A stretch of DNA of 64,000 nucleotides. It comes from Microbacterium marinilacus (GTDB lineage Bacteria; Actinomycetota; Actinomycetes; Actinomycetales; Microbacteriaceae). Of the stretch, positions 42,870 through 51,475 are shown piece by piece. Position 1 is the first letter of the stretch, and each line of letters opens with the position of its first letter. The notes under the pieces are model-generated. The model ran no database searches and had not been told where the DNA came from. It was given only the letters and a program-made list of their open reading frames with translations. Location: NCBI RefSeq assembly GCF_019753765.1, contig NZ_JAIJZW010000006.1, positions 124,001 to 188,000 of the forward strand, read 5' to 3'. The position numbers were made by a program, and so were the translations under genes.

Positions 42870-43628
42870 TCAGGTTCGGGCGAGGGCGCGGGCGGCGGCG
42901 CGATCGTGGAGGTGGGCGATGAGCAGGGCGGTGAGGAACAGGGCCGTCATCGGGACGGCGATGAGGACCATCGACAGCACGTCGGCGGCCGGCGTCGCCA
43001 TGGCGCTGAACAGCACGATGCCGACGACGCTGAAGCGCCAGGTCCGGGCGATCGTGCGCGCCGGCAGCACGCCGAGGAAGTTCAGGGCCACGAGGAAGAC
43101 GGGGAGGACGAAGGCGATGCCGGTGGCGAGCACGATCTTCAGCACGAAGTCGACGTAGTACGAGGCCTGCAGCAGGGTGCTGTCCTCTTCGGACGCGAAG
43201 CCGGCGAGCAGCTCGACCATGTGCGGGAACATCGTGAAGCCGACCGCGCAGCCGGCCGCGAAGAGCGGCAGAGCCGCTGCGAGGAAGCCGAAGGTGTAGC
43301 GCCTCTCGCGTCGCGTGAGGCCGGGGACGAGGAACGCGAACAGCTGGTACAGCCATACGGGGCTCGAGACGACGACGCCCGCGAAGAGCGCGATCTTCAT
43401 CCGCAGGTCGAACGCCCCGGTGACGCTGTCGTAGTTGAGGCTCGCGTCGCGCGACTCCGCGAGCGTCGTGATCGGCGTGCGCAGCACGTCGAGGATCGGG
43501 TCGGCGAGCAGGAAGCCCGCCACCACCCCGACGATCAGGGCCACCGCCGCGCGCGTCGCGCGCTTGCGGGCCTCCGTGAGATGCGCGCCGAGCGGCATCG
43601 TCGACGGCGCGGCGGTGGCGGTGGTCAT
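42870..43628 (-). CDS. tatC: Twin-arginine translocase subunit TatC
   Basis: 252 residues, six membrane segments. PLGAHLTEARKRATRAAVALIVGVVAGFLL and SSPVWLYQLFAFLVPGLTRRERRYTFGF are the signal-peptide-receptor regions; FVLPVFLVALNFLGVLPARTIARTWRFSVVGIVLFSAMATPAADVLSM completes the family. Normal TatC starts often read HLxELR, whereas here it is HLTEAR. The start overlaps the tatA stop. Confidence 0.93.
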   Translation of the reverse strand: MTTATAAPSTMPLGAHLTEARKRATRAAVALIVGVVAGFLLADPILDVLRTPITTLAESRDASLNYDSVTGAFDLRMKIALFAGVVVSSPVWLYQLFAFLVPGLTRRERRYTFGFLAAALPLFAAGCAVGFTMFPHMVELLAGFASEEDSTLLQASYYVDFVLKIVLATGIAFVLPVFLVALNFLGVLPARTIARTWRFSVVGIVLFSAMATPAADVLSMVLIAVPMTALFLTALLIAHLHDRAAARALART

Positions 43629-43870
43629 GGCGTCGCCCGCTGCGGCGCGCCGTCGGCGGCGACGCGGACCGCGGTGGTCTCGGGGGCCGCCACGGCGGGA
43701 GCCGCGGCCGGGGCCTGCTCGTCGGACGAGGCTGGCGCGACCTCGTCCTTCAGGATCCGCATCGACTGCCCGAGGCTCTTCGCGAGCGCGGGGAGCTTGG
43801 CGGCGCCGAAGATCAGCACGACGATGGCGAGGATGATCAGGGCGTGCCAGCCCGTGAGGTTCTGCAGCAT
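43625..43870 (-). CDS. tatA: Twin-arginine translocase subunit TatA
   Basis: 81 residues from the ATG complementary to 43868-43870. One membrane helix, the FGAAKLPALAKSLGQSMRILKDEV hinge and amphipathic helix, and an alanine-rich tail are all TatA features. GGAGAG precedes the start on the minus strand. It lies 49 bases downstream of the dioxygenase gene and overlaps tatC by four bases. Confidence 0.92.
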   Translation of the reverse strand: MLQNLTGWHALIILAIVVLIFGAAKLPALAKSLGQSMRILKDEVAPASSDEQAPAAAPAVAAPETTAVRVAADGAPQRATP

Positions 43871-43919
43871 GGTTCTCTCCTTGATGCTCTGCCGGCCGTC
43901 GGCCGGGCGGTGGTGGGGG

Positions 43920-44939
43920 TCAGTTCGTCGGCGGCTCGGGGGCGTCGCCGCCACCGCCTGCTCCGCCGCCGGGCGCCGCGCCCGCGGTGGGCTCGGTCGT
44001 GGTGTCGACGCGGACGACCAACGAGGCGGTGTAGCCCGAGGTGACGTCGCCGCTCATGGTGGCGATCTGGAGCTCGCCGCCGTCGTCGCCGAAGACGTTG
44101 TCGCTCGCGAGCGTGAGCTGCGACATGTTCTGCGTGGAGCCGTCGTACTCGGACAGTGCGTAGACCTCGGCGCAGGTCTCCTCGGTCAGGGCGAGCTGCG
44201 AGGTGGAGATCGCGTTGGTCGAGTCGGTGATCGAGTCGACGTCGGGGTACACCTCGAAGTGGATGTGGGGCCAGCGGCCGGTGTAGCAGGCGGGGAAGAT
44301 CGAGGTGAAGGTGACCACGCCGTTCGCATCGGCCACCTGCACGCCGCGCAGGTAGGTCTCCTCGGTGACGCCGTCGGAGTACATCGAGTAGCGGCCCTGC
44401 GCGTCGCAGTGCCAGGCGTAGACCGCCACGTTCTCGAACGGCACGTCGCCGTTCGCCATGTCGAGGATCGTGAGCTCGAAGGTCAGCGGCACGCCCTCGG
44501 CGGTCGCCCCGCCGTCGATGCTCGATCGGATGTCGCTGCGGACGATGCCCGACTGCTCGAGGATGTCGGGCCCGTTGGAGCCGTCACCCGGGTAGGGGCC
44601 GGCCGTCTCGTCGGGGATCTCCGCCGCCGGCAGCTCGGTCGTCGTGGTCGACTCGCTCGCGCTCGGCGAGGGCGTCGTGGTGGTCGTCGTGCCGCTCGAT
44701 CCGTCGCTCGTCGACGAGTCGGAGGACGTCGTGGTGTCGGACGTCGTCGGTGCGCACGCGGCGAGCGCGGCGGTGCCGACGCCGAGGCCCACGAGGCTGA
44801 GGACGCCGCGGCGGCTGATCAGGGTGCGGATGTCGAACGAGGCGCCCTGGTCGACGACCTCTTCGTCCGCGCGGTCGAGGAGGCGGCCCTCGTAGGCGGG
44901 GCCCTGCGGTGTCTGGGTGGGCTCTGGGATGCGGCTCAT
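43920..44939 (-). CDS. Tat-exported intradiol-dioxygenase-like lipoprotein
   Basis: 339 residues. A 42-residue charged leader precedes the twin-arginine motif SRRGVLSLVGLG (Arg43-Arg44) and a lipobox-like LAAC (Cys62). A Thr/Ser-rich spacer follows to about residue 105, then a dioxygenase domain. Iron-ligand candidates are the tyrosine in WHCDAQGRYSMY and the CYTGRWPHIHFEVY cluster, which has Tyr, His and His as in catechol/protocatechuate dioxygenases. The Gly/Pro tail is low complexity. It heads the tatA-tatC-tatB unit, so export machinery and substrate are co-encoded. It diverges from the metal importer. Confidence 0.85.
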   Translation of the reverse strand: MSRIPEPTQTPQGPAYEGRLLDRADEEVVDQGASFDIRTLISRRGVLSLVGLGVGTAALAACAPTTSDTTTSSDSSTSDGSSGTTTTTTPSPSASESTTTTELPAAEIPDETAGPYPGDGSNGPDILEQSGIVRSDIRSSIDGGATAEGVPLTFELTILDMANGDVPFENVAVYAWHCDAQGRYSMYSDGVTEETYLRGVQVADANGVVTFTSIFPACYTGRWPHIHFEVYPDVDSITDSTNAISTSQLALTEETCAEVYALSEYDGSTQNMSQLTLASDNVFGDDGGELQIATMSGDVTSGYTASLVVRVDTTTEPTAGAAPGGGAGGGGDAPEPPTN

Positions 44940-45068
44940 GTCGGACTCCTGCGTGAGGTTCGGATGGGATGGATCCCAGTGTGGGTGGCGAGTCCTTCCC
45001 GGCTCTCTGCGCCGTCTATGCGTTTCCTATGCCGGCGGAAGAGGCGGGGTCGGGGTGGCGCGGGGTTG

Positions 45069-45110
45069 TTTTAGGTGAGCCGAAAATGTATTTTTTCGGC
45101 ATGCCTAAAA
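45069..45110. promoter_or_regulatory. Paired DtxR/MntR-like boxes over the importer start
   Basis: TTTTAGGTGAGCCGAAAA (45069-45086) and, inverted, TTTTAGGCATGCCGAAAA (complement of 45093-45110) differ only in the central three bases. The first contains the AGGTGAG ribosome-binding site and the first base of the ATG at 45086. Metal-bound repressor could block the importer; the pair can also fold as an mRNA hairpin. Confidence 0.7.
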
Positions 45111-46021
45111 AAGCCAGCGTCCTCGGGGTCGTCGCCGGTCTCGCCGTCATCGCGCCGCTGCTCGCCGCCTGCACCGGCGATCGCGCGCCCGCGGGCGACC
45201 GCCCCGTCGTCCTGACGACCTTCACGGTGCTGGCGGACATCGCCGAGAACGTCGCCGGAGACCACCTCGAGGTGCGGTCGATCACGAAGGCCGGAGCCGA
45301 GATCCACGGCTACGAGCCGACGCCGGGCGACATCGCGAAGGCCTCGGAGGCCGATCTGATCCTCGACAACGGGCTGAACCTCGAGCTGTGGTTCTCGCAG
45401 TTCGTCGAGTCCGTCGACGTCCCCCACGTCGTGGTGTCGGAGGGGGTGGACGTCCTGGACATCTCGGAGGACGCCTACGCGGGCACGCCGAACCCTCACG
45501 CCTGGATGAGCCCCGCGAGCGCCCAGCTCTACGTGGACAACATGGTCGAGGCGTTCAGCGATCTCGAGCCCGAGCACGCGGACGACTTCCGCGCCAACGG
45601 CGACGCCTACAAGGCGCAGCTGCAGGACATCCAGGACGAGCTCGTGGGCGAGCTCGCGGCACTGCCCGAGAACGAGCGGGCCCTGGTGACGTGCGAGGGC
45701 GCGTTCTCGTACCTCGCACGGGACGCGGGCCTGACGGAGGCCTACATCTGGCCCGTCAACGCGGAGCAGCAGGCGACGCCGCAGCAGATCGCTGCCACGA
45801 TCGAGTTCGTCCGGGACAACGACGTGCCGGCGGTGTTCTGCGAGTCCACGGTGTCGGATCGCCCCATGCAGCAGGTCGTGGAGGCGACGGGCGCGACCTT
45901 CGGCGGCACCCTGTACGTCGACTCGCTGTCGGAGGAGGGCGGCCCCGTGCCCACGTACCTCGACCTCCTCCGCCACGACGTCGACACGATCGTCGCCGCG
46001 CTCACCGGAGGCGACCGGTGA
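45086..46021 (+). CDS. mntA: Manganese/zinc ABC transporter substrate-binding lipoprotein (MntA/PsaA type)
   Basis: 311 residues, lipobox PLLAAC. Cluster A-I fold: EIHGYEPTPGDIAKASEADLILDNGLNLELWFSQF holds the first histidine, NPHAWMSPASAQLYVDNM the second, ALVTCEGAFSYLARDAGL the glutamate, and YVDSLSEEGGPVPTYLDLL the terminal aspartate. There is no His-rich loop, unlike ZnuA at 9.6 kb, which favours manganese. The ATG at 45086 has AGGTGAG at six bases; the ATG at 45101 does not. Two DtxR/MntR-like boxes overlap the start. Confidence 0.9.
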   Translation: MYFFGMPKKASVLGVVAGLAVIAPLLAACTGDRAPAGDRPVVLTTFTVLADIAENVAGDHLEVRSITKAGAEIHGYEPTPGDIAKASEADLILDNGLNLELWFSQFVESVDVPHVVVSEGVDVLDISEDAYAGTPNPHAWMSPASAQLYVDNMVEAFSDLEPEHADDFRANGDAYKAQLQDIQDELVGELAALPENERALVTCEGAFSYLARDAGLTEAYIWPVNAEQQATPQQIAATIEFVRDNDVPAVFCESTVSDRPMQQVVEATGATFGGTLYVDSLSEEGGPVPTYLDLLRHDVDTIVAALTGGDR

Positions 46022-46758
46022 GCGCGGCGATCGCGGCCGAGGGCGTCACTGTCCGCTACGGGGACGTCCTCGCCCTGGACGACGTCTCCCTGTCCGTCGC
46101 GGAGGGCCGGGTCACCGGGCTGATCGGCATGAACGGCGCCGGCAAGTCGACCCTGTTCAAGGCCATCACGGGGATGATCCGACCGAGCCGCGGATCGGTG
46201 CGCATCGGCGGGACGGCTCCCGCGGACGCGCGCAAGCGTGGGCTGCTCGGCTATGTGCCGCAGAGCGAGGACGTGGACTGGGCCTTCCCGGTCTCCGTGC
46301 GGGACGTCGTGATGATGGGCAGATACGGCCGTCAGGGACCGTCGCGCCGCGTCCGCGCGGAGGACCGCGCGGCGGTCGACGAGGCGCTCGACCGGGTGGA
46401 GCTGACCGACCTCGCCGACCGGCAGATCGGGCGGCTCTCGGGCGGGCAGCGCAAGCGGGCCTTCGTCGCCCGCGGCATCGCGCAGGACGCGGGCGTGCTG
46501 CTGCTCGACGAGCCGTTCGCCGGCGTCGACAAGAGGTCGGAGGCGACGATCGTCAGGCTGCTGCGCGAGCTGGCCGCGGGCGGGCGCACGGTGCTGGTGT
46601 CCACCCACGACCTCCATGCCCTGCCCGCGCTGGCCGACGATGCGGTCCTGCTGCAGCACCGCATCGTGTTCCAGGGCGCGGTGGCCGAGGCGCTCCGGCC
46701 CGAGACCCTCGCCCTGGCCTTCGGTCTGGACGTGCTCGGACGGGAGGGGGAGGCATGA
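46018..46758 (+). CDS. mntB: Manganese/zinc ABC transporter ATP-binding protein
   Basis: 246 residues. Walker A GMNGAGKST, signature LSGGQRKRAFVARG, Walker B VLLLDEPFAGVD, switch histidine in VSTHDLHALP. GYVPQSEDVDWAFPVSVRDVVMMGRYG is the wording of manganese/iron importers of the SitB/MntB class. GTG at 46018 overlaps the receptor stop, and its own stop overlaps the permease start. Confidence 0.93.
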   Translation: MSAAIAAEGVTVRYGDVLALDDVSLSVAEGRVTGLIGMNGAGKSTLFKAITGMIRPSRGSVRIGGTAPADARKRGLLGYVPQSEDVDWAFPVSVRDVVMMGRYGRQGPSRRVRAEDRAAVDEALDRVELTDLADRQIGRLSGGQRKRAFVARGIAQDAGVLLLDEPFAGVDKRSEATIVRLLRELAAGGRTVLVSTHDLHALPALADDAVLLQHRIVFQGAVAEALRPETLALAFGLDVLGREGEA

Positions 46759-47615
46759 GCGTCCTCGACCTCATCCTCGAGCCGCTGCAGTACGAGTTCA
46801 TGGTGCGCGCCCTGCTGACCACCGCGATCGCGGCCGTCGTGTGCGCCGTGCTGTCGTGCTGGCTCGTGCTCGTGGGCTGGTCGCTCATGGGCGACGCCGT
46901 CTCGCACGCCGTCCTGCCCGGCGTCGTGATCGCGTACGTCGTCGGCGCGCCGTTCGCCCTCGGGGCCCTGATCTTCGGGCTGCTGGCAGTGGTGCTGATC
47001 GGGGTGATCCGCGGCACCAGCCGCGTCAAGGAGGACGCCGCCATCGGCATCGTGTTCACGACGCTGTTCGCCCTCGGCCTGGTGCTGATCTCGGTCACGC
47101 CCAGCCAGACCGACCTCAACCACATCATCTTCGGCAACATCCTCGGCGTCTCGACGAGCGACCTGATCCAGATCGGCTGCCTGGCGGCGGTGGCGTTCGC
47201 GGTCCTGGTGTTCAAGCGCCGCGACCTGACCCTTTACGCGTTCGACCCCACGCACGCGTACGCCATCGGCCTGTCGCCGCGTCTGCTCGGAGCCCTGCTG
47301 CTCGGATCCCTCGCGCTCACCGCCGTGGTCGCGCTGCAGGTGGTCGGCGTCATCCTCGTGGTGGCGATGCTCATCATCCCCGGTGCGACCGCCTACCTGC
47401 TCACCGACAGGTTCGGCCGGATGCTCGTCATCGCGCCCGTGATGTCGGTGCTGTCCTCCGTCGTCGGCATCTACCTCAGCTACTGGATCGACGCGGCGTC
47501 CGGCGGGCTGGTGGTCGTGGTGCACGGCGTCGTGTTCGCGCTCGTCTACCTGTTCAGCCCGCGGCAGGGCGTGATCGGGCGCCGTCTCGCGCTCCGCAGA
47601 GGCTCGACCGCCTGA
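46755..47615 (+). CDS. mntC: Manganese/zinc ABC transporter permease (ABC-3 family)
   Basis: 286 residues, eight or nine membrane segments. LVGWSLMGDAVSHAVLPGVVIAYVVG and VGVILVVAMLIIPGATAYLLTDRFGRMLVIAPVMSVLSSVVGIYLSYWID are ABC-3 family regions of SitC/MntC type. The ATG overlaps the ATPase stop. A hairpin terminator follows directly. Confidence 0.93.
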   Translation: MSVLDLILEPLQYEFMVRALLTTAIAAVVCAVLSCWLVLVGWSLMGDAVSHAVLPGVVIAYVVGAPFALGALIFGLLAVVLIGVIRGTSRVKEDAAIGIVFTTLFALGLVLISVTPSQTDLNHIIFGNILGVSTSDLIQIGCLAAVAFAVLVFKRRDLTLYAFDPTHAYAIGLSPRLLGALLLGSLALTAVVALQVVGVILVVAMLIIPGATAYLLTDRFGRMLVIAPVMSVLSSVVGIYLSYWIDAASGGLVVVVHGVVFALVYLFSPRQGVIGRRLALRRGSTA

Positions 47616-47631
47616 GCGGAGCCGTGCACGC

Positions 47632-47650
47632 GCCCCGGGAGTGCCGGGGC
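47632..47650. terminator. Short GC hairpin between convergent genes
   Basis: GCCCCGG-GAGTG-CCGGGGC lies between the permease stop and the convergent CNNM-family stop. Confidence 0.65.
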
Positions 47651-48943
47651 TCAGCGCCCGTCGGTCTCGCCGTCCTCGTCCGGCCGCGGGGTGACCCGCA
47701 CCCCGGCGACGCGACGACGGTCGAGTGCGACGACCTGGATGGTCGCGCCCGGCACGTCGACGGTGTCGCCGACGTCGGCGAGGCGGCCGAGCCGCTCGGT
47801 GACGAAGCCGGCGATCGTGTCGGACGCCCCGCGGGGCAGCTCCAGCCCCGTCGCCTCCTCGAAGTCCTGCAGGTTCAGGCGCCCGTCGACCACGCCGCCC
47901 GTCGAGGCCGGATCGATGACGGTGTCGTACTCGTCGAAGATCTCGCCGACGACCTCCTCGACGAGGTCCTCGAGCGTGACGATGCCGTCCGTGCCGCCGT
48001 ACTCGTCCACCACGACGGCGATGTGGTGCCCGTCCGCGCGCATGCGCGTCAGTGTCGGCAGCACGCGGGCCGTCGACGGGAAGTAGTGGATCGGTCGCAT
48101 GAGCCGCGCCAGCGACCGGCTGCGATCGTCGGCGGCGGCCTCGAAGAGGTCACGCACATGCACGAAGCCCGTGATGTCGTCGATCGACTTGTCGACCACG
48201 GGGTAGCGGGAGAAGGGCAGCTCGCGCACCTGCGCGATCGCGTCGGCGATGTCCGAGGTGTCGTCGAGGGCGACCACCTCCGGTCGGGGGCGCATCACCT
48301 CGCTGATCTGCCGGTCGCGCAGCGACAGCACGTCGTCGAGGATCTTGCGCTCGTCCTCCGGGAGCCCCTGGTGGGTGGTGACGATGTCCCGGATCTCCTC
48401 GTCGCTGAGCTCGTCGGCGGTCTTGTCGGGATCGCCGCCGAGCAGACGTACGAGGGCGTTCGTCGACACCGACAGCAGCCAGATCACCGGGCGCATGACG
48501 ACGGCGAAGCCGTCGAGCACCGGGGCCACGGCATAGGCGAACTGCGCGTTGCGCTGGATGGCGAGCCGTTTCGGCACGAGCTCGCCGAGGACCAGCGAGA
48601 GGTAGGCGATCACGAGGGTGAGCGCGACGGTCGCGATGGTCAGCGCCAGCTGCTCCGGCGCGCCCAGGGCCTCGATCAGCGGGGTCACCGAGGGGGCGAT
48701 GGACGTGGCGCCGTACGCGGCCGAGGCGAATCCGGCGACGGTGACGCCGATCTGCACGGCGGACAGGAAGGTGTTGGGGTTGCGGGCGAGCCCCGCGACC
48801 TTCGCTCCCCGCCGTCCCCGCGCCGCGATCGCGTTGATCTGGCTTTCCCGCAGGGTGACCAGCGCCATCTCGGTGGCCGCGAAGACACCGCCCACGAGGA
48901 CGAAGACGATGACGAGGGCGATGTTCCACAGCAGGCCGTCCAT
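47651..48943 (-). CDS. CNNM/CorC-family (HlyC-like) CBS-domain membrane protein
   Basis: 430 residues. A DUF21/CNNM membrane domain with three to four spans occupies about 1-190 ([37 protein letters not shown]), a pair of CBS domains about 200-330 ([68 protein letters not shown]) and a CorC/HlyC domain the rest. The family is linked to magnesium/cobalt transport. Its ATG overlaps the stop of a truncated upstream reading frame (TGATG), and GAAGGAG precedes the start. Confidence 0.92.
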   Translation of the reverse strand: MDGLLWNIALVIVFVLVGGVFAATEMALVTLRESQINAIAARGRRGAKVAGLARNPNTFLSAVQIGVTVAGFASAAYGATSIAPSVTPLIEALGAPEQLALTIATVALTLVIAYLSLVLGELVPKRLAIQRNAQFAYAVAPVLDGFAVVMRPVIWLLSVSTNALVRLLGGDPDKTADELSDEEIRDIVTTHQGLPEDERKILDDVLSLRDRQISEVMRPRPEVVALDDTSDIADAIAQVRELPFSRYPVVDKSIDDITGFVHVRDLFEAAADDRSRSLARLMRPIHYFPSTARVLPTLTRMRADGHHIAVVVDEYGGTDGIVTLEDLVEEVVGEIFDEYDTVIDPASTGGVVDGRLNLQDFEEATGLELPRGASDTIAGFVTERLGRLADVGDTVDVPGATIQVVALDRRRVAGVRVTPRPDEDGETDGR

Positions 48944-49080
48944 CAGCGTGCTCCTTCACCTGCGCGGCGGGCGCCCGCCGGGCTCGCGGCGGGTGCGATG
49001 CCGCCGATCGTGGCGGCGGGCTCGGACGTCGAGACGACGCCCGAGGTCCGGATGGGTGGGGCGATCTGCACGGAGGGCTC
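48943..49080 (-). pseudogene. C-terminal remnant of a gene once coupled to the CNNM gene
   Basis: On the minus strand a frame ending RRAGEGAR-stop overlaps the CNNM ATG as TGATG, the pattern of a translationally coupled upstream gene. It reads back through about 45 Ala/Pro/Ser-rich residues (IAPPIRTSGVVSTSEPA) and then loses any coding character. CNNM proteins are commonly encoded in tandem, so this may be the tail of the missing first paralog. A short random ORF cannot be excluded. Confidence 0.4.
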
Positions 49081-49328
49081 CAAGGAGAGACGGCGACATG
49101 AACGCCAAGGTCTTCTCCATCCCGATGTCGGGACCGATGACCCGGGATGCATGCGCATCCGTAATGACGAGCCGGTCGTGTCGGAGTACTCCCCTTGGGC
49201 CTCGGATTTTACGGGATTCCTCCGTCGATGCCGAATCCGGTGGGAGGAGGGGCGTGACGAGCCTGGTAATCGCTCTCAACTGCTCGAGGAGGTGGCCATT
49301 CATCGTGAATCGGCGGCATCATCGTTGT
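49081..49328. other. Non-coding junction region before the ArsR gene
   Basis: No recognisable gene. Base composition dips locally (CGGATTTTACGGGATTCC near 49205). An ATG at 49098 has AAGGAGA upstream and is in frame with arsR, but the 77 intervening codons match nothing known. ATTCATCGTGAAT at 49300-49312 is a small palindrome 17 bases before the arsR start and may be its operator. The region probably marks a past rearrangement. Confidence 0.45.
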
Positions 49329-49706
49329 ATGACGATGATCGATGCCGCCCCGCAGCGCCTCGACGAGGAGGCGACCGCGGTCTACGCGCACCTCTTCCAG
49401 GCGCTCGGCGAGCCCACGCGGCTCGCGGTGCTGCAGCACCTCGCCCGCGGCGAGCATCGCGTGCGCGATCTGGTCGAGCACATCGGGCTGGCACAGTCGA
49501 CGGTGAGCAAGCACCTGGGCTTCCTGCTGGAGTGCCGCCTCGTCGCCGTGCGACCGGACGGCCGCTCGTCCTGGTACTCGCTGTCCGAGCCGGCGGCGAT
49601 CTCCTCGCTGATCGCCGCGGCCGAGGAGCTGCTCGACGCCACGGGGACGAAGGCGGAGCTGTGCGTGCACCTCCGTCGTCCCGAGCACGCGGCGGGGGGT
49701 GTGTGA
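49329..49706 (+). CDS. ArsR/SmtB-family metal-responsive repressor
   Basis: 125 residues. The winged helix spans FQALGEPTRLAVLQHLARGEHRVRDLVEHIGLAQSTVSKHLGFLLECRLVAVRPDGRSSWYSL. The C-terminal ELCVHLRRPEH gives Cys and His residues that could bind Zn, Co or Cd in the last helix. Its stop overlaps the CDF exporter ATG, so it most likely controls that exporter. It differs from the CmtR-like sensor at 32.4 kb in lacking the CLRGC motif. Confidence 0.9.
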   Translation: MTMIDAAPQRLDEEATAVYAHLFQALGEPTRLAVLQHLARGEHRVRDLVEHIGLAQSTVSKHLGFLLECRLVAVRPDGRSSWYSLSEPAAISSLIAAAEELLDATGTKAELCVHLRRPEHAAGGV

Positions 49707-50650
49707 TGGGCGCAGGGCACAGCCACGGCGCCGACCAGACCGAGGTCGTCGGCGACCCCGTCGACCATCGCCGGCGGCTCTGGATCGCGTTCGCCATCAC
49801 CGCCTCGATCGTCGTCGCCCAGGCGGTCGGGTCGGTGCTCACCGGCAGCCTCGCGCTGCTCACCGACACGGCCCACGCCCTCACCGACGCGTCGGGCCTG
49901 CTGGTGGCCCTGGTCGCGGCGACGCTGGTGCTGCGGCCCGCGACCTCCACGCGCACCTGGGGGTTCCGGCGCATCGAGGTGATGGCGGCGCTCGGCCAGG
50001 CGACGCTGCTGCTCGGCGTCGGGCTCTACACGGCGATCGAGGGCGTGAAGCGGCTGTTCGAGCCGCCCGAGGTGCCGGCCGCCGAGCTGCTCGTCTTCGG
50101 CGTCGTGGGCCTCGCCGCCAACGTCGTCGCGATCCTCGTCCTATCGTCGAGCCGCGGCGCGAACTTCAACATGCGGGCGGCGTTCCTCGAGGTGCTGAAC
50201 GACGCCCTCGGCTCCCTCGGCGTCATCGTCGCGGCGATCGTCATCGCCACCACGGGGTTCCAGCAGGCCGACGCGCTCGCGGGCCTCTTCATCGCGGCGC
50301 TCATCGTGCCGCGTGCGTTCACGCTGATGCGCGAGACGTCGCGCGTGCTGATGGAGTTCACCCCGAAGGGCCTCGACCTCGACGAGGTGCGCGAGCACAT
50401 CCTCGAGCTCGACCACGTCAAGGACGTGCACGACGTGCACGCCTCCACCGTCGCGACCGGCCTGCCGACGCTCACCGCTCACGTCGTGGTCGAGGACGCC
50501 TGCTTCACCGACGGGCACGCCGCCGAGGTGCTGCACGAGGTCAGGGAGTGCGTGGCCGAGCACTTCGAGGTGTCCGTGCAGCACTCGACGTTCCAGATCG
50601 AGACCGAGCGCATCAGAGACCACGAGCCGGACGGCATGCGGCACGCCTGA
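49706..50650 (+). CDS. CzcD-type cation diffusion facilitator
   Basis: 314 residues: short His-containing N-terminus (GHSHG), six membrane segments, and a C-terminal ferredoxin-like metal domain. Zinc-site residues show as LLTDTAHALTDASGLLVAL (HxxxD in the second segment) and EVLNDALGSLGVIVAA (NxxxD-like in the fifth; CzcD usually has HxxxD). VKDVHDVHASTVATGLPTLTAHVVV is the cytosolic sensor domain. Likely a Zn/Co/Cd exporter under the adjacent ArsR protein. Confidence 0.92.
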   Translation: MGAGHSHGADQTEVVGDPVDHRRRLWIAFAITASIVVAQAVGSVLTGSLALLTDTAHALTDASGLLVALVAATLVLRPATSTRTWGFRRIEVMAALGQATLLLGVGLYTAIEGVKRLFEPPEVPAAELLVFGVVGLAANVVAILVLSSSRGANFNMRAAFLEVLNDALGSLGVIVAAIVIATTGFQQADALAGLFIAALIVPRAFTLMRETSRVLMEFTPKGLDLDEVREHILELDHVKDVHDVHASTVATGLPTLTAHVVVEDACFTDGHAAEVLHEVRECVAEHFEVSVQHSTFQIETERIRDHEPDGMRHA

Positions 50651-50716
50651 GCCGCGGGGCCGTGCGTCAGAAGGCCAGGACGCGGATGCTCGCGGCCACC
50701 TGCAAGAATGGACGCC

Positions 50717-51340
50717 ATGACGACCACCAGGCAGCGCCGCGCGCTGCGAGGTGCCGTCACGGCGTCGGTCGCCACTCTGGTGGCCCTGATGTCGCACCTG
50801 ATGGGCGGGGGAGCGGTGCCGGGGTGGCTCGGGCTCCTTCTGCCGTGGCTGCTGTCGCTGCCGGTGGGGATGCTGCTCGCGGGGCGGCGTCTGTCGCTCT
50901 GGCGGCTGTCGACCTCGGTCGCCGCCAGCCAGGCGCTGTTCCACGTGCTGTTCGTCCTCGGGACGCCCTCGGACGCCGCACTCGTCCTGGCCCCGCATGG
51001 GGGACACTCCGCGACCGCAGGCACGATCGTCTCCGCCGTCGAGCCCCATGCCGCGACGATGCTGCACGGCGATCTGTCCATGTGGCTCTGGCACGGCCTG
51101 GCCGCGGTGCTCACCGTCGCGTGGCTCCACCGCGCGGAACGGGTCGCCGCCGGCCTTCGCGTCGCGGCGACGCGCGTCGCCGCCTGGGTGCGCCGCCGCT
51201 TCGACGCCCCGGTCCTCCCTCTTCCCCTCCGTGCCGCCCCGCTGACCGCCGCGCCGGGCTGGTCGTCGTGGCACCTCGTCTCAGAGGCTCAGCTGGCGCC
51301 GTTGTCGCGCCGCGGGCCGCCCCTCCTCCACACGGTCTGA
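50717..51340 (+). CDS. Multi-span membrane protein of unknown function
   Basis: 207 residues with about four or five hydrophobic segments. The third to fourth loop carries histidines (APHGGHSATAG, EPHAATMLHGD, LWHGLAA), a pattern often seen in small copper-locus membrane proteins. A basic cytosolic tail ends the protein. The start at 50717 follows an AAGAAT hexamer by 7 bases, consistent with leaderless transcription; ATG 50708 lies within that hexamer. It precedes copC by 135 bases. Function unknown. Confidence 0.7.
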   Translation: MTTTRQRRALRGAVTASVATLVALMSHLMGGGAVPGWLGLLLPWLLSLPVGMLLAGRRLSLWRLSTSVAASQALFHVLFVLGTPSDAALVLAPHGGHSATAGTIVSAVEPHAATMLHGDLSMWLWHGLAAVLTVAWLHRAERVAAGLRVAATRVAAWVRRRFDAPVLPLPLRAAPLTAAPGWSSWHLVSEAQLAPLSRRGPPLLHTV

Positions 51341-51475
51341 TCGTCTCCCTGCGCCCCGATGCCGCGCTCTGCGGCCTTCGGGGTGGATCCGCGTGAGCCG
51401 GCCCCTCGGGGCGGCGGCGCGTTCCTGTGTGTCTATCGGCGCAGGCGTCGGCCTGTGCCGGAAGTGAGGTCTGTC

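Noticed and set aside
49098-49328. Small gene starting at ATG 49098 with a good ribosome-binding site
   Set aside because: It stays open only by running into arsR, matches no family and has low-complexity composition; treated as part of the junction.
46616-49705. Very long plus-strand open frame upstream of the CzcD-type gene
   Set aside because: The reading is His/Arg/Gly-rich and antisense or out of frame to the permease and CNNM genes; only the part from 49706 resembles a real protein.
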